A DNA stretch of 64,000 bases from Dehalococcoidia bacterium (GTDB lineage: Bacteria > Chloroflexota > Dehalococcoidia > GIF9 > AB-539-J10). Position numbers and translations under genes: made by a program. The stretch covers positions 1-64,000 of the forward strand of contig JAUWYX010000007.1 of assembly GCA_030615625.1 (NCBI GenBank), read 5' to 3'. The notes below the pieces were generated by a model. The model was given only the letters and a program-made list of their open reading frames with translations. It did no database searches and was not told where the DNA came from. Position 1 is the stretch's first letter. Every line of letters begins with the position of its first letter. Positions 45,158 to 54,461 of the stretch are shown here, one piece after another.

Positions 45158-47488
45158 ATGAAGAAAGAGAAAAAGCTTCTATTGTTCTTAGCACTGATTC
45201 TTGTTGGTGTGCTGCTTTTTGGCGCTGTCCCGGCTTTGGCCGGTGAAAATCCTGGTCGTGGAAAGTCACTGGCGGAAGCCAGAAAGGCGCTGGAACAAGA
45301 ACTTTTGCCTCTGGCGGGAGCCGGCTTTGTTGGCATCGCCCATTCGGAAGCTGAGGGCGAAATCACCGTCTTTGTCGAGAATGAACAGACGAAGCAAAGA
45401 GTGCCGCGCTCCTTTGAAGGCTACGCGGTGCGGACGGAAGTTACCGGGAAAATACAAGCATTTTCTACTCAGGTAGCGGAGCCCCTAAACGGCGTTAGTC
45501 CTGAGAGACGACACGAGGTCAGCCCTCTGGTTGGCGGGATAAGCCTGTCAGCCTACGTCCCGGACCTGTATTATGCCGGAACCCTGGGCATGGTCACCTA
45601 TGACGACAAGATTCTGTCTAATGCCCACGTTATCGCTATGGATCCGGATACGCATGAGTTTCTCGCCCTAGGAACAGACATCATCCAGCCCGGAAGTGGC
45701 GACGGAGGAAATATGGGAGATCGGGTGGGGGAACTAGAAGCATACATACCTATTGACTTTGACCCTGGTGCGGAAAACTATGCTGATGCTGCTATAGGCA
45801 GTATTGATGAGGGTGTTGATGCGTCCTACGGTGAGCAGTTTGATGAAGGAGATAATTACTGGGTTGAAGGGTGGACCGAGGTCTCTACGGGAGATATCGT
45901 ACGAAAATCTGGGCGCACGACTGGAGTAACCACCGGCGAGGTGTATCAAACCAATGGCTCTGTCTGGGTTGAGTACGACGGCCAAGCAGCTCATTTCGTG
46001 GACCAAATTATAGTAGAGCAAGTGAATTGGTCCTTCTCAGGGCACGGTGATTCAGGCTCCGCGGTGGATAAAGATGGAGAGTTCGTGGGGCTGGTTTTTG
46101 CTGGCTCCCACGACTACGCGTTCATTAACAAGGCAGGGCACATTATTAATGGGCTTGGTATCGCTGTTGAGCCTCTGGAGGGTCAGTATAGCCTCTCCAT
46201 CTCCAGCACCCCTGGCGGTGAGGTGACCACCCCCGGTGAGGGAATGTATATCTACGATGCCGAGGAAGTGGTCTCCCTTGTCGCTGAGGCTGACGTTGGC
46301 AACCACTACCACTTTGTGGAATGGACTGGCGATGTGGAGGAAATCGACAATCCTGAGGCTGCCTCGACCAACATAACCATGAATGACTCTTACTCCATCA
46401 CCGCTAACTTTGAACTAGACCCAGGTTGGTATAGCCTCACCATCTCCAGCACCGAAGGCGGCTCGGTAACCGAACCCGGTGAAGGGCCTTTTATCTATGC
46501 CGCTAGCATGGTGGTCAACCTTGTTGCTGAATATGACGAACACTACCACTTTGTGGAATGGACTGGCGATGTGGATGAAATCGACAATCCTGAGGCTGCC
46601 TCGACCAACATCACCATGAACGGCTCCTACTCCATCACCGCCAACTTTGAACTAGACGAAGGTTGGCATAGCCTCACCATCTCCAGCACCGAAGGCGGCT
46701 TGGTAACCACCCCCGGTGAGGGGACTTCTGTCCATGCCGCTAACACGACGGTCGACCTTGTCGCTGAGCCTAACGTAGGCTACCAGTTTTTGAGGTGGAC
46801 TGGCAATGTAAGTACCATCGCCGATGTCGATGCTGCCGAGACCACCATCGCCATGAACGCTTCCTATTCCATCACCGCCACTTTTGAGACGTCGCACCCC
46901 GAACCCATCATGGTGATATTGACGGTATCCAGCACCACTGGTGGCTCGGTAACTACCCCCAGTGAGGGGACATTCTCGTGTCCTCTCGGCTCTGCAGTCA
47001 ACCTTGTGGCTGAGGCAGTGAGTGGCTACCGGTTTACCAACTGGTCGGGCGATGTGGGCACCATTGCCGATGTTAACGATGCCACCACCACCATCACCAT
47101 GGACAGCTCCTACTCCATCATAGCCAATTTTAGTGGGGCTGGCTCGCGGTGCTTCATCGCCACCGCAGCCTACGGCACGCCCATGGCAGAGGAAATAGAA
47201 ATTTTGCGTGACTTCAGAGATGAATACTTGCTCACCAGCCCGGTAGGGAAGGCTTTGGTGGAGTTTTACTACAGGGTCAGCCCACCAATAGCTGAGTTCA
47301 TAACTGAGCATCCCAGCCTGAAGCCAATAGTGAGGGCTGGGCTGCTGCCGGCTGTGGCCATGAGCACCATAGCCGTCAACACTACTCCGGCCGAGAAGAT
47401 GGTTATAGCAGGCTTGCTGGTGCTGGTTTCAGTGGCACTGGCTGTCTGGGCAACGAGGCGGCGAGATAGAGGCCCAGAGTATACCTAA
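45158..47488 (+). CDS. Secreted trypsin-like protein with InlB-type repeats and CFI-box C-terminus
   Basis: A 776-residue exported protein. A signal peptide (1 to about 28, ending PALA) is followed by a trypsin-like domain whose triad can be read as H157 (SNAHV), D210 (ADAAIG) and S299 (GHGDSGSAV). Four InlB/Listeria-Bacteroides-type repeats of about 76-80 residues follow (342-660), each with SISST.GG, LVAE, WTGDV and YSITANFE. After them comes CFIATAAYG (C666), the CFI-box of a C-terminal sorting-type region, and a final membrane helix with a basic tail (RRRD). It is probably cell-surface anchored. Substrate unknown. Confidence 0.85.
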   Translation: MKKEKKLLLFLALILVGVLLFGAVPALAGENPGRGKSLAEARKALEQELLPLAGAGFVGIAHSEAEGEITVFVENEQTKQRVPRSFEGYAVRTEVTGKIQAFSTQVAEPLNGVSPERRHEVSPLVGGISLSAYVPDLYYAGTLGMVTYDDKILSNAHVIAMDPDTHEFLALGTDIIQPGSGDGGNMGDRVGELEAYIPIDFDPGAENYADAAIGSIDEGVDASYGEQFDEGDNYWVEGWTEVSTGDIVRKSGRTTGVTTGEVYQTNGSVWVEYDGQAAHFVDQIIVEQVNWSFSGHGDSGSAVDKDGEFVGLVFAGSHDYAFINKAGHIINGLGIAVEPLEGQYSLSISSTPGGEVTTPGEGMYIYDAEEVVSLVAEADVGNHYHFVEWTGDVEEIDNPEAASTNITMNDSYSITANFELDPGWYSLTISSTEGGSVTEPGEGPFIYAASMVVNLVAEYDEHYHFVEWTGDVDEIDNPEAASTNITMNGSYSITANFELDEGWHSLTISSTEGGLVTTPGEGTSVHAANTTVDLVAEPNVGYQFLRWTGNVSTIADVDAAETTIAMNASYSITATFETSHPEPIMVILTVSSTTGGSVTTPSEGTFSCPLGSAVNLVAEAVSGYRFTNWSGDVGTIADVNDATTTITMDSSYSIIANFSGAGSRCFIATAAYGTPMAEEIEILRDFRDEYLLTSPVGKALVEFYYRVSPPIAEFITEHPSLKPIVRAGLLPAVAMSTIAVNTTPAEKMVIAGLLVLVSVALAVWATRRRDRGPEYT
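46180..47137 (+). repeat. Four tandem repeats encoding InlB-type modules
   Basis: Inside the preceding gene, units of about 230-240 bases recur four times, the second and third nearly identical in parts (CACTACCACTTTGTGGAATG occurs in the first two). The high nucleotide identity suggests recent duplication or recombination among units. Confidence 0.8.
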
Positions 47489-47596
47489 GGGTGAGATTGT
47501 ACATTTGCCTGCTGTAATACCTCCACGACCCTGGCAGTGCTCTGCAATGGCGAAATAAAGGAATGTAATTGCCATGCTTTGTTCACCCTCACTTTA

Positions 47597-47623
47597 ATCC
47601 TCTCCCATCAAGGGAGAAGAGAT
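47597..47623. repeat. Imperfect hairpin related to the secA palindrome
   Basis: ATCCTCTCCC followed by a short loop and GGGAGAAGAGAT repeats the ATCCTCTCCC arm at 24378-24387. The second arm is interrupted by extra A residues. It lies in the 182-base gap before the activase gene. Confidence 0.4.
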
Positions 47624-47649
47624 GCCCCTTTTAAGAAAGTCCGTTTTTT

Positions 47650-47657
47650 GCTACAAT
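47650..47657 (+). promoter_or_regulatory. Extended -10 promoter of the activase gene
   Basis: TG, one base, TACAAT (47652-47657) forms an extended -10 element about 14 bases before the ATG at 47671, leaving a leader of roughly seven bases and no ribosome-binding sequence. Confidence 0.5.
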
Positions 47658-47670
47658 TGTCCACCGAGCA

Positions 47671-50600
47671 ATGAGTTATTTCCTGGGCGTAGATATTGGA
47701 TCTGTCAATGCTAAGCTGGCGCTCATAGACGAGAACTGCAGGGTCGTTCAGTTTGATACTGAGAAAGTAAGCTCCAGCCCCAGGGCCGCCGTCAGTTCAC
47801 TTATCGCCAGGCTGGGCGAGAGATTCAATGTTGAAGAGATTGTCGCTGCTGGTGTATCCGGCTCAGGCAGGGCTGTTATCCCCAAGGAGCTTGGCTGGAC
47901 GGAATACAGCAGCTCACTGGCGATTGCCTCTGGGCTGCTCCATCGTTACCCCGACGTTAAAACTATCATACAAATCGGCGGCCAGAGCACCCTGGTGATA
48001 GAGCTGGAAGATGGCTTGAGAAAACCGTGGAAGGTGGCATCCAATCCCCTTTGTGCTGCGGGCACGGGAAGGTTCCTGGAGCAACAGGCCTACAGGATTG
48101 GCATCAGCATGGAAGACTTCGCCACCCTGGCCCTGAAATGTAAGGGCACTCCTCCTAGGATAGCCGCCCGATGCAGCGTCTTTGCCAAGACCGACCTCAT
48201 CCACCTACAGCAGAAGGGAGCCCCGCTGGACGCCATGCTCTACGCACTCTGCGAAAGCGTGGCCCGAATGGTCGCCTCTTTGAAGAAAGGAACTTTCCAG
48301 GAGCCGGTCTATTTTGTGGGCGGCGTTGCCGCCAATCCTGCCGTGGCCAAATCCCTCAACGATATGATTTCTGCCAGGAATGGGCATCCCGTTGAGATAA
48401 TCATTCCCGAAGATTACCTTCACATGGAGTCCCTGGGTTCGGCATTACTGTCCATAGGAAAAACTTCTCAGGGCGTTACGCTGTCAGGAACAGATGCCAG
48501 GCAGCGCCATTTTGAAATGCCCAGGCTGGAAATTGTCGCCGTTCAGGACGGTAAGGATGGTCAGAGGATAGAAGAACCATGTGTTGGCTACCTCGGGGTT
48601 GACGTTGGCTCCACCAGCACCAAGGCTGTGATAATGGATGAATCGGGCACACGATTGCTGGGGAAGAACTACCTGATGACTGCGGGAAGGCCAATTGAGG
48701 CTGTCAGGCAGGTCTTCAGAAACTTGCTTTGGGAGGGTGCAGACAAGGTCAAGATAGCTGGCGTCGGCGTTACCGGCTCTGGTAGATATCTGGTGGGTGG
48801 CTTCATCGGGGCAGACTTGATTAAGAATGAGATAACGGCACAGACCAGGGCTGCCGCCGAGTTGGACACTGAAGCAGACATTATCGAGATTGGTGGGCAG
48901 GACTCCAAGCTGGTCATCAAGAGAAACGGCGTGGTCGTGGACTATCATATGAACAAGGCCTGTGCCGCGGGGACAGGAAGCTTCATTGACGAACTAGCCG
49001 AGATGCTCGGCATTTCCGTGACCAATGGTGAGTTTGCTGACCTGGCATTTGCTGCCCCCCATACCATTGAGCTGGGGACGAGATGTGCTGCTTTTATGGG
49101 TCAGGCGGTGGCCTCGGCACAGCAAGAAGGCGTGCCGCTGGAAATAATCACGGCCAGTCTGGCTAACTCCATAGCTAAGAACTATCTCTCCAAGGTGGTG
49201 GAGCACAGAAAGCTGGGCGACAAGGTTATCCTCACTGGAGCGGTATTCTACAACAAAGCCGTAGTCTCTGCCTTCCACCAGCAGCTTAAAGGTAAAACAT
49301 TGACCGTGCCGGAGCACAAGGAAGTCAGCGGCGCCATAGGCGCAGCCCTACTGGCAAAAGAGGCCATGGCCGGCCAGGAATCGAAGTTCAAGGGCTGTCA
49401 GGAGGTTGTGGACAGAGAGTGTAAACTTACTACATTTGTGTGCAAAGGGTGCGACAACAACTGCACCATTACCAGGATGGAGATGCCCGGTGAAGAGCAT
49501 AGCTATTATGGCAGCAGGTGCGACAAGTACGACGCCATAGCCAGCCATGCCAAGAGAGAGACCTTCTTCGATAAGCGGGAACAGTTGCTCTTTCGAGAGT
49601 ACAAAAAGGATTCCGGCACAGGGCCTGTGGTGGGCATTCCCAGAGCATTGCTGGTCTATGACTATGCTCCGCTTATTATCGGGTTCCTTAATGCCCTCGA
49701 CGCCAAGGTTGCCCTTTCCAGCCAGACCAACAACGCAATCATGGAGCAGGCCATCGAGCTAAGCTACACCGACAGTTGTTTTCCCATGAAGCTTCTCCAC
49801 GGGCATGCGGCAATGCTTAAGGATGTGGATTACATCCTTTATCCCTGCGCCATTCGCCTGGGTAGCAAAGATGGGGATGCGAACCAGAAATACTCCTGTC
49901 CCTTAGTTCAGGCCTCTCCGTTCATAATACGCAATGTGCTTGGCTTTGGGGAACGGCTGTTGATACCCATAATTGATTTCAGTCGAGGCGATGACGATGT
50001 GATAAAGAACCTGGCGGATGTCGCCGTGAAGATGGGGTTCAGTAGAAAGAAAGGCAAGGAAGCAGCCCTGGCTGGCATTGAATCTCAGCGGAGATTCGAG
50101 GCCGACCAGGCAGTGCTGGGCAGGGAACTATTGAAGCAACTGCGCCAAAGCGACCAGTTGGGCGTGGTCCTCTTCGCCAGGTCTTATATGTCGCAGGATG
50201 CCGGGGCAAATCTGGGCATAGCGGAGAAGCTCGCTCAGCTTGGGGTGGTGCCCATACCGCTGGACTTTTTGCCCCTGGAGTCGGTGAATGCCAAGGATTA
50301 CTCCGACCGACCGTACTGGTTCTATGAGAACAAATATATAGCCGGCGCGGCTATAACTGTCTCAGACCCGCAGCTTTATGGGTTGTCGCTGACAAACTTT
50401 GGATGCGGCCCGAACTCCTTTATCCTCCACCTTGTAGAAGATATCATGGGGGGCAAGCCTCTGGGGCAGTTGGAAATAGACGAGCATGCCGCTGAGGCTG
50501 GTATCGTTACCCGCCTCGAAGCCTTCGTCGACACCATTGAAGGATTTGCCCACTCTGCCGGGAAGCAGGAAGCGCCACATAAAGAAGATATCTATCGGAG

Positions 50601-51810
50601 AGCATTTCCGGCCGTCATTGATACCGCGAAGACCTTCATTATTCCCAGGATGGCGCCGCACATTGAGCTTGTAGGTGCGCTTCTAGAGGGCAGCGGCTTC
50701 CGAGCAGTTGTGCTTCCTGAGGCCAATGAACGCAATCTACTCTATGCTGATAAGATAACATCGGGCATGGAATGTTTGCCCTATCGGGTAACCCTGGGCG
50801 ACTTTCTGAGGTTCAGTTACGAAGATGGCACTGACTTGAAAAACGTAGAGGCAGTTATGGCGGGGGCATATGGTCCCTGCCGCTTTGGGAAATATGCGCT
50901 GGAACAAATCAAGATACTTAAGGACGTGGGCATTGACCTTCCCATACGGACCACTGTGTCGAACAATGCGTATCGGGATACAGACATTAGCCCTCGTTTT
51001 GCCCGCCTCGCCTGGAAGGGCTGCGTGGCTATTGACTATCTCCAAAGGTCACTCTGGCGCACTCGCCCTTATGAAAAGAAGTCGGGCTCGGCAGACGAAT
51101 TGTTTGATGAATATCTGGGCAGAATTGTCGGTCGCGTCCGTAAGAAAGAAAGTCTCGATGATATCCTGAGCCACGTAAATTCTGATTTTAGGTCTCTCAT
51201 TGACCCTGAACTGCCCCGCAAGCCTCTAGTGGGCATTAATGGCGAAATCTTTTTGCGCTCCAACAGATTTAGCAACCAGGACCTGGTCAGGGAATGTGAA
51301 AAGGCTGGATTGGAGGTCGTCGTCTCTTCCATAGGAGAATGGATAAAATATATCTTCTACCGGCATGTTGAGGATGCTGTAAGGGACCGCAAATTCCTGA
51401 AGGCGCTGATTAGCTATATTATAAAACGTGTCTGGGAACATGACGAGCACAAGGTAGTCAAACATTTCCAGAACCTCGTTGATATGAAAGAGCCCTCAAC
51501 GGAGGAAGTACTGAGGTGGACAAGTGAGTGGCTTTCCCCAAAATGCGGAAGTGAGGCAGTTCTCAGTATAGGTAGTGGAGTCGAATGGATGGAGAATCCT
51601 AAGTTTGCTGGTGTGATATCAGTAATGCCCCATGGTTGTATGCCCGGTGGAATTGTAGCTGCGATGTCAGAAAAATTCAGTGTTCTGTATCGTAAGCCCT
51701 GGATCAATCTCACATATGACGGCTTTGTGGAAAGCACCAACCTTACGAGAATCAATAATTTTGCCGAGGTGCTTAGATTTTGTAGCCAGGAAAGGAATGA
51801 AGGTATTTAG
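47671..51810 (+). CDS. Giant BcrAD/BadFG-type acyl-CoA dehydratase activase
   Basis: A 1379-residue protein with two tandem ASKHA ATPase domains of the 2-hydroxyglutaryl-CoA dehydratase/benzoyl-CoA reductase activator family. The first begins GVDIGSVNAKLALID and contains CAAGTGRFLEQQ; the second begins at about 307 with GVDVGSTSTKAVIMD and contains CAAGTGSFIDE. A cysteine-rich linker CKGCDNNCTITRM (about 591) is followed by a DUF2229-type region and a long C-terminal part. Such activators use ATP hydrolysis to drive a low-potential electron into a dehydratase. No dehydratase subunit lies nearby, and this large fused form is often annotated only as 'activase'; its partner is unknown. Confidence 0.88.
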   Translation: MSYFLGVDIGSVNAKLALIDENCRVVQFDTEKVSSSPRAAVSSLIARLGERFNVEEIVAAGVSGSGRAVIPKELGWTEYSSSLAIASGLLHRYPDVKTIIQIGGQSTLVIELEDGLRKPWKVASNPLCAAGTGRFLEQQAYRIGISMEDFATLALKCKGTPPRIAARCSVFAKTDLIHLQQKGAPLDAMLYALCESVARMVASLKKGTFQEPVYFVGGVAANPAVAKSLNDMISARNGHPVEIIIPEDYLHMESLGSALLSIGKTSQGVTLSGTDARQRHFEMPRLEIVAVQDGKDGQRIEEPCVGYLGVDVGSTSTKAVIMDESGTRLLGKNYLMTAGRPIEAVRQVFRNLLWEGADKVKIAGVGVTGSGRYLVGGFIGADLIKNEITAQTRAAAELDTEADIIEIGGQDSKLVIKRNGVVVDYHMNKACAAGTGSFIDELAEMLGISVTNGEFADLAFAAPHTIELGTRCAAFMGQAVASAQQEGVPLEIITASLANSIAKNYLSKVVEHRKLGDKVILTGAVFYNKAVVSAFHQQLKGKTLTVPEHKEVSGAIGAALLAKEAMAGQESKFKGCQEVVDRECKLTTFVCKGCDNNCTITRMEMPGEEHSYYGSRCDKYDAIASHAKRETFFDKREQLLFREYKKDSGTGPVVGIPRALLVYDYAPLIIGFLNALDAKVALSSQTNNAIMEQAIELSYTDSCFPMKLLHGHAAMLKDVDYILYPCAIRLGSKDGDANQKYSCPLVQASPFIIRNVLGFGERLLIPIIDFSRGDDDVIKNLADVAVKMGFSRKKGKEAALAGIESQRRFEADQAVLGRELLKQLRQSDQLGVVLFARSYMSQDAGANLGIAEKLAQLGVVPIPLDFLPLESVNAKDYSDRPYWFYENKYIAGAAITVSDPQLYGLSLTNFGCGPNSFILHLVEDIMGGKPLGQLEIDEHAAEAGIVTRLEAFVDTIEGFAHSAGKQEAPHKEDIYRRAFPAVIDTAKTFIIPRMAPHIELVGALLEGSGFRAVVLPEANERNLLYADKITSGMECLPYRVTLGDFLRFSYEDGTDLKNVEAVMAGAYGPCRFGKYALEQIKILKDVGIDLPIRTTVSNNAYRDTDISPRFARLAWKGCVAIDYLQRSLWRTRPYEKKSGSADELFDEYLGRIVGRVRKKESLDDILSHVNSDFRSLIDPELPRKPLVGINGEIFLRSNRFSNQDLVRECEKAGLEVVVSSIGEWIKYIFYRHVEDAVRDRKFLKALISYIIKRVWEHDEHKVVKHFQNLVDMKEPSTEEVLRWTSEWLSPKCGSEAVLSIGSGVEWMENPKFAGVISVMPHGCMPGGIVAAMSEKFSVLYRKPWINLTYDGFVESTNLTRINNFAEVLRFCSQERNEGI

Positions 51811-51839
51811 GCAACCTTACCTCCAGCTAATGTGCAATT

Positions 51840-53984
51840 TCAACCCTGGGTTTGTGTTGGACTTCTAGTTCTTCTGCCCCTTCTACGCACGAGATAAATC
51901 ACCAGTCCCACTACTACTGCCGCCGCTATAATGCCGCCGATGAGAGCCCAATTTATCGGTGGTTTCCGCTCAAAGTTAGCTGTTATAGAATAATTATCGG
52001 TCATGGCGATGATGGTTGTGGCGGCATTCACATCGAAGATGGCACCCACGTCACCCGTCCAGTTGACGAAGCGGTAGCCCGCATCGGGTTTGGAAACCAG
52101 ATGAACCATCGCCCCGGCATTATAATCGAACGACTCCTCGCCAGGGGTGATTACGGCCCCGCCAGCTGTACTGGATATGGTAAGGGTGTGGTGGGTGATA
52201 GTCCCCAGATTCCATTTGACAAACTCGACCCCGGCGCCTGCGGCGACCGCAGTGCCGTCAGATTTGAGCCCCACCGTGTGCCCGGCTGCGGCGACCTGGA
52301 CGATATCTCTCCAGTCGCTGACATCGCACTGCTCAAAGAAATTACGCCCCACGGCGACCACGGTGCCGTCCTCCTTAGCTCCCACCGTATAATCATAGCC
52401 AGCGGCGACCTGGACGATGTCTCTCCAGTCGCTGATATCACACTGCCCCCGGTTGTTGTATCCCACGGCGACCACGGTACCGTCGGATTTAAGCCCCACA
52501 GTGTGCTCGCTACCAGCGGTGACCTGTACGATGTCGCTCCAGCCGCCCTCGCATTCCCCAGCGTAGTTAAGTCCCACCGCGACCGAGACGCCGTCGGCCT
52601 TAAGCCCCACCATGCACCGGTCGCCTGCGGCGACCTGTACGATTTGTATCCAGTCACCGACATCCAACTGCCCGTAATCGTATCCCACGGTGACCAGGGT
52701 GCCGTCGGACTTAAGCCCCACTGTGTAAATGTCGCCTGCGGCGATCTGGACGATGTTTGTCCAGTGACTGACATCGCACTGACCGTAGTATTTGTATCCC
52801 ACGGCGACCACGGTGCCGTCCGCCTTAGCCCCAGCGGTATGGTAGCCGCCTGCGGCGATCTGGACGATGTTCGTCCAATCGCCGACATTGCACTCCCCAT
52901 ACTCGTTTCTTCCCGTGGCGACTACGGTGCCGTCGGCCTTAAGCCCCACCGTGTGAAGCCCGCCTGCGGCGATCTGGACGATGTCTGTCCAACCACTGAC
53001 ATCGCACTGCCCCTGGTCGTTGGATTCCACGGCGACCACGGTGCCATCGGACTTAAGCCCTACTATGTGATCCCTGCCAGCGGTGACTTGGACGATGTCC
53101 GTCCAGCTGCGCACATCCATCACCCCAAAGCGGTCGGGTCCCGCGACGACCACTGAGTCGTTGCTCTTAAGTGCCACTGTATGCTCGTAGCCTGCGGCAA
53201 CCTGGACGATGTCCTTCCAGTTACTGACATCACATTGTCCCTGGTCGTTTGATCCCACGGCGACCACGGTGCCGTCGGCCTTAAGCCCCACCGTGTGAAG
53301 CCCGCCTGCGGCGACCTGGACGATATCTGTCCAGTCGCCGACATTGCACCTTCTGTCATCATTGTATCCCACGGCGACCACGGTGCCGTCGGATTTAAGC
53401 CCCACCGTGTGCGCCTTGCCCGCGGAGAACCGGACGATGTCTGTCCAGCCGCCGACGTCGCACTCCCCGCAGTAGTTTTGTCCCGCGGCGACCACGGTGC
53501 CGTTGGATTTAAGCCCCACCGTGTGCGCTCCACCTGCGGAGACGCGGACGATGTCCGTCCAGCCATCGACATCACATTGGCCATATTCGTTGTATCCCAC
53601 GGCGACCACGGTGCCGTCGGCTTTTAGCCCCACAGTATGACCCCCGAAAGTTTCGCCGCCTGCGGCGACTTGGATGATGTCCGTCCAGTCACTGACGTCA
53701 CACTCCCCCCGGTAATTGTATCCCACCGCGACTACGGTGCCGTCGGATCTAAGCCCCGCCGTGTGCCTCCAGCCTGCGGCAACCATAGGCGTTACGTTTC
53801 CTTGAAGGGTGTTCAATGCCATTGTGAGAATAAGACTGGGGTTATCTACCGTCGAATGACTAATAGAATGGTCATCTGTCACAGGCACAGCTGCCGAAGC
53901 CGCTGCCATCGATACAGGAAGAATCGGACTGAAGACCAGAACAATGGAAAGTAAAACTCCTGGGAAGCTCCTCCTTTTCTTCAT
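51840..53984 (-). CDS. Secreted RCC1-repeat protein with InlB-type module
   Basis: A 714-residue protein from the ATG at 53984, which has GAGGG upstream; an in-frame ATG at 54017 would add 11 residues. A signal peptide (about 1-30) is followed by 13 full and one partial RCC1-type repeats of about 38-39 residues (pattern VAAG..HTVGLKSDGTVVAVG.N..GQCDVS.W.DIVQ). Fourteen units would suit two seven-bladed propellers, which is inference. A single InlB-type repeat with HTLTISSTAGGAV and NWTGDV follows, then a membrane helix and a basic tail. It is likely surface-anchored and may bind protein or carbohydrate. Confidence 0.85.
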   Translation of the reverse strand: MKKRRSFPGVLLSIVLVFSPILPVSMAAASAAVPVTDDHSISHSTVDNPSLILTMALNTLQGNVTPMVAAGWRHTAGLRSDGTVVAVGYNYRGECDVSDWTDIIQVAAGGETFGGHTVGLKADGTVVAVGYNEYGQCDVDGWTDIVRVSAGGAHTVGLKSNGTVVAAGQNYCGECDVGGWTDIVRFSAGKAHTVGLKSDGTVVAVGYNDDRRCNVGDWTDIVQVAAGGLHTVGLKADGTVVAVGSNDQGQCDVSNWKDIVQVAAGYEHTVALKSNDSVVVAGPDRFGVMDVRSWTDIVQVTAGRDHIVGLKSDGTVVAVESNDQGQCDVSGWTDIVQIAAGGLHTVGLKADGTVVATGRNEYGECNVGDWTNIVQIAAGGYHTAGAKADGTVVAVGYKYYGQCDVSHWTNIVQIAAGDIYTVGLKSDGTLVTVGYDYGQLDVGDWIQIVQVAAGDRCMVGLKADGVSVAVGLNYAGECEGGWSDIVQVTAGSEHTVGLKSDGTVVAVGYNNRGQCDISDWRDIVQVAAGYDYTVGAKEDGTVVAVGRNFFEQCDVSDWRDIVQVAAAGHTVGLKSDGTAVAAGAGVEFVKWNLGTITHHTLTISSTAGGAVITPGEESFDYNAGAMVHLVSKPDAGYRFVNWTGDVGAIFDVNAATTIIAMTDNYSITANFERKPPINWALIGGIIAAAVVVGLVIYLVRRRGRRTRSPTQTQG
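52200..53790 (-). repeat. Tandem repeats encoding RCC1-type units
   Basis: Units of about 117 bases within the gene repeat about 13.5 times with high nucleotide similarity, including blocks such as GCGACCACGGTGCCGTC many times. The periodicity creates long open frames on the opposite strand that are not genes. Confidence 0.85.
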
Positions 53985-54056
53985 TGCCATCCCTCTTATT
54001 TGTGCGCGCTGTTTCATTTTGGGCAGTTTTGACCGCCAAAATGTCTGGCTTTTAAT

Positions 54057-54065
54057 ATTATATCA
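54057..54065 (-). promoter_or_regulatory. Extended -10 promoter of the RCC1-repeat gene
   Basis: On the minus strand TG, one base and TATAAT (54062-54057) form an extended -10; no good -35 is seen. It lies against the palindrome 54065-54077 and back-to-back with the padR promoter. Confidence 0.5.
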
Positions 54066-54077
54066 TACGCTCCGTAT
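54065..54077. promoter_or_regulatory. Palindrome ATACG-CTC-CGTAT, candidate operator
   Basis: A perfect five-base inverted repeat with a three-base centre, between the divergent RCC1-protein and padR promoters and touching the former's extended -10. It could be the binding site of the PadR regulator encoded 50 bases away. Proposed from position only. Confidence 0.4.
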
Positions 54078-54090
54078 AATCCTTGCCGTG

Positions 54091-54118
54091 TTGACAATTA
54101 GATTTTAGATGATATACT
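54091..54118 (+). promoter_or_regulatory. Promoter of padR, nearly leaderless
   Basis: A perfect TTGACA (54091-54096), 16 bases and TATACT (54113-54118). The ATG at 54128 is only nine bases after the -10, so transcription would start at about 54125 and the message would be leaderless or nearly so. The spacer and -10 share sequence with the region upstream of 45158. Confidence 0.65.
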
Positions 54119-54127
54119 AAAAGGGTT

Positions 54128-54460
54128 ATGGCTCAATCTTATGTTCGCCTATTGTTAAGGGGTGTCGTGGAGCCTTTGCTGCTCTTTATTATAGGCGAAT
54201 TACCCATACATGGCTATGAGATTGCCAGAGAACTAGAGCGGAGGAGCGAAGGCTACTTTGATCTTACGGCAAGCACCCTTTACTCCGCATTACGCCGTTT
54301 GGAGAGCAGAGGACTTGTGGCAAGCTCGTGGCAGCTAGTTGCCAAGCAAAGGCGCCGATGTTATGAGTTGACCGAGAAAGGTCGTCAGATTCTGGCTGAA
54401 GAATTAGCTCAGTGGCAGAAGTTTCTTGGTGCTACTGACAGAGTTATAGACAGCCAGTGA
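54128..54460 (+). CDS. PadR family transcriptional regulator
   Basis: A 110-residue winged-helix regulator. LLFIIGELPIHGYEIARELERRSEGYF and LTASTLYSALRRLESRGLV are the PadR signature, with the DNA-binding helix in TLYSALRRLE. Short C-terminus without the dimerising extension of larger members. It is co-directional with and one base from the MBL-fold gene, and divergent from the RCC1-repeat gene, which it may control. Confidence 0.88.
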   Translation: MAQSYVRLLLRGVVEPLLLFIIGELPIHGYEIARELERRSEGYFDLTASTLYSALRRLESRGLVASSWQLVAKQRRRCYELTEKGRQILAEELAQWQKFLGATDRVIDSQ

Positions 54461-54461
54461 A

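Noticed and set aside
51852..53156. 434-codon open frame on the plus strand
   Set aside because: It is the antisense shadow of the periodic RCC1-repeat gene; its repetitive peptide (GDLDDV, HGDHGAV) has no start signal and no family. The sense gene has a signal peptide and membrane anchor.
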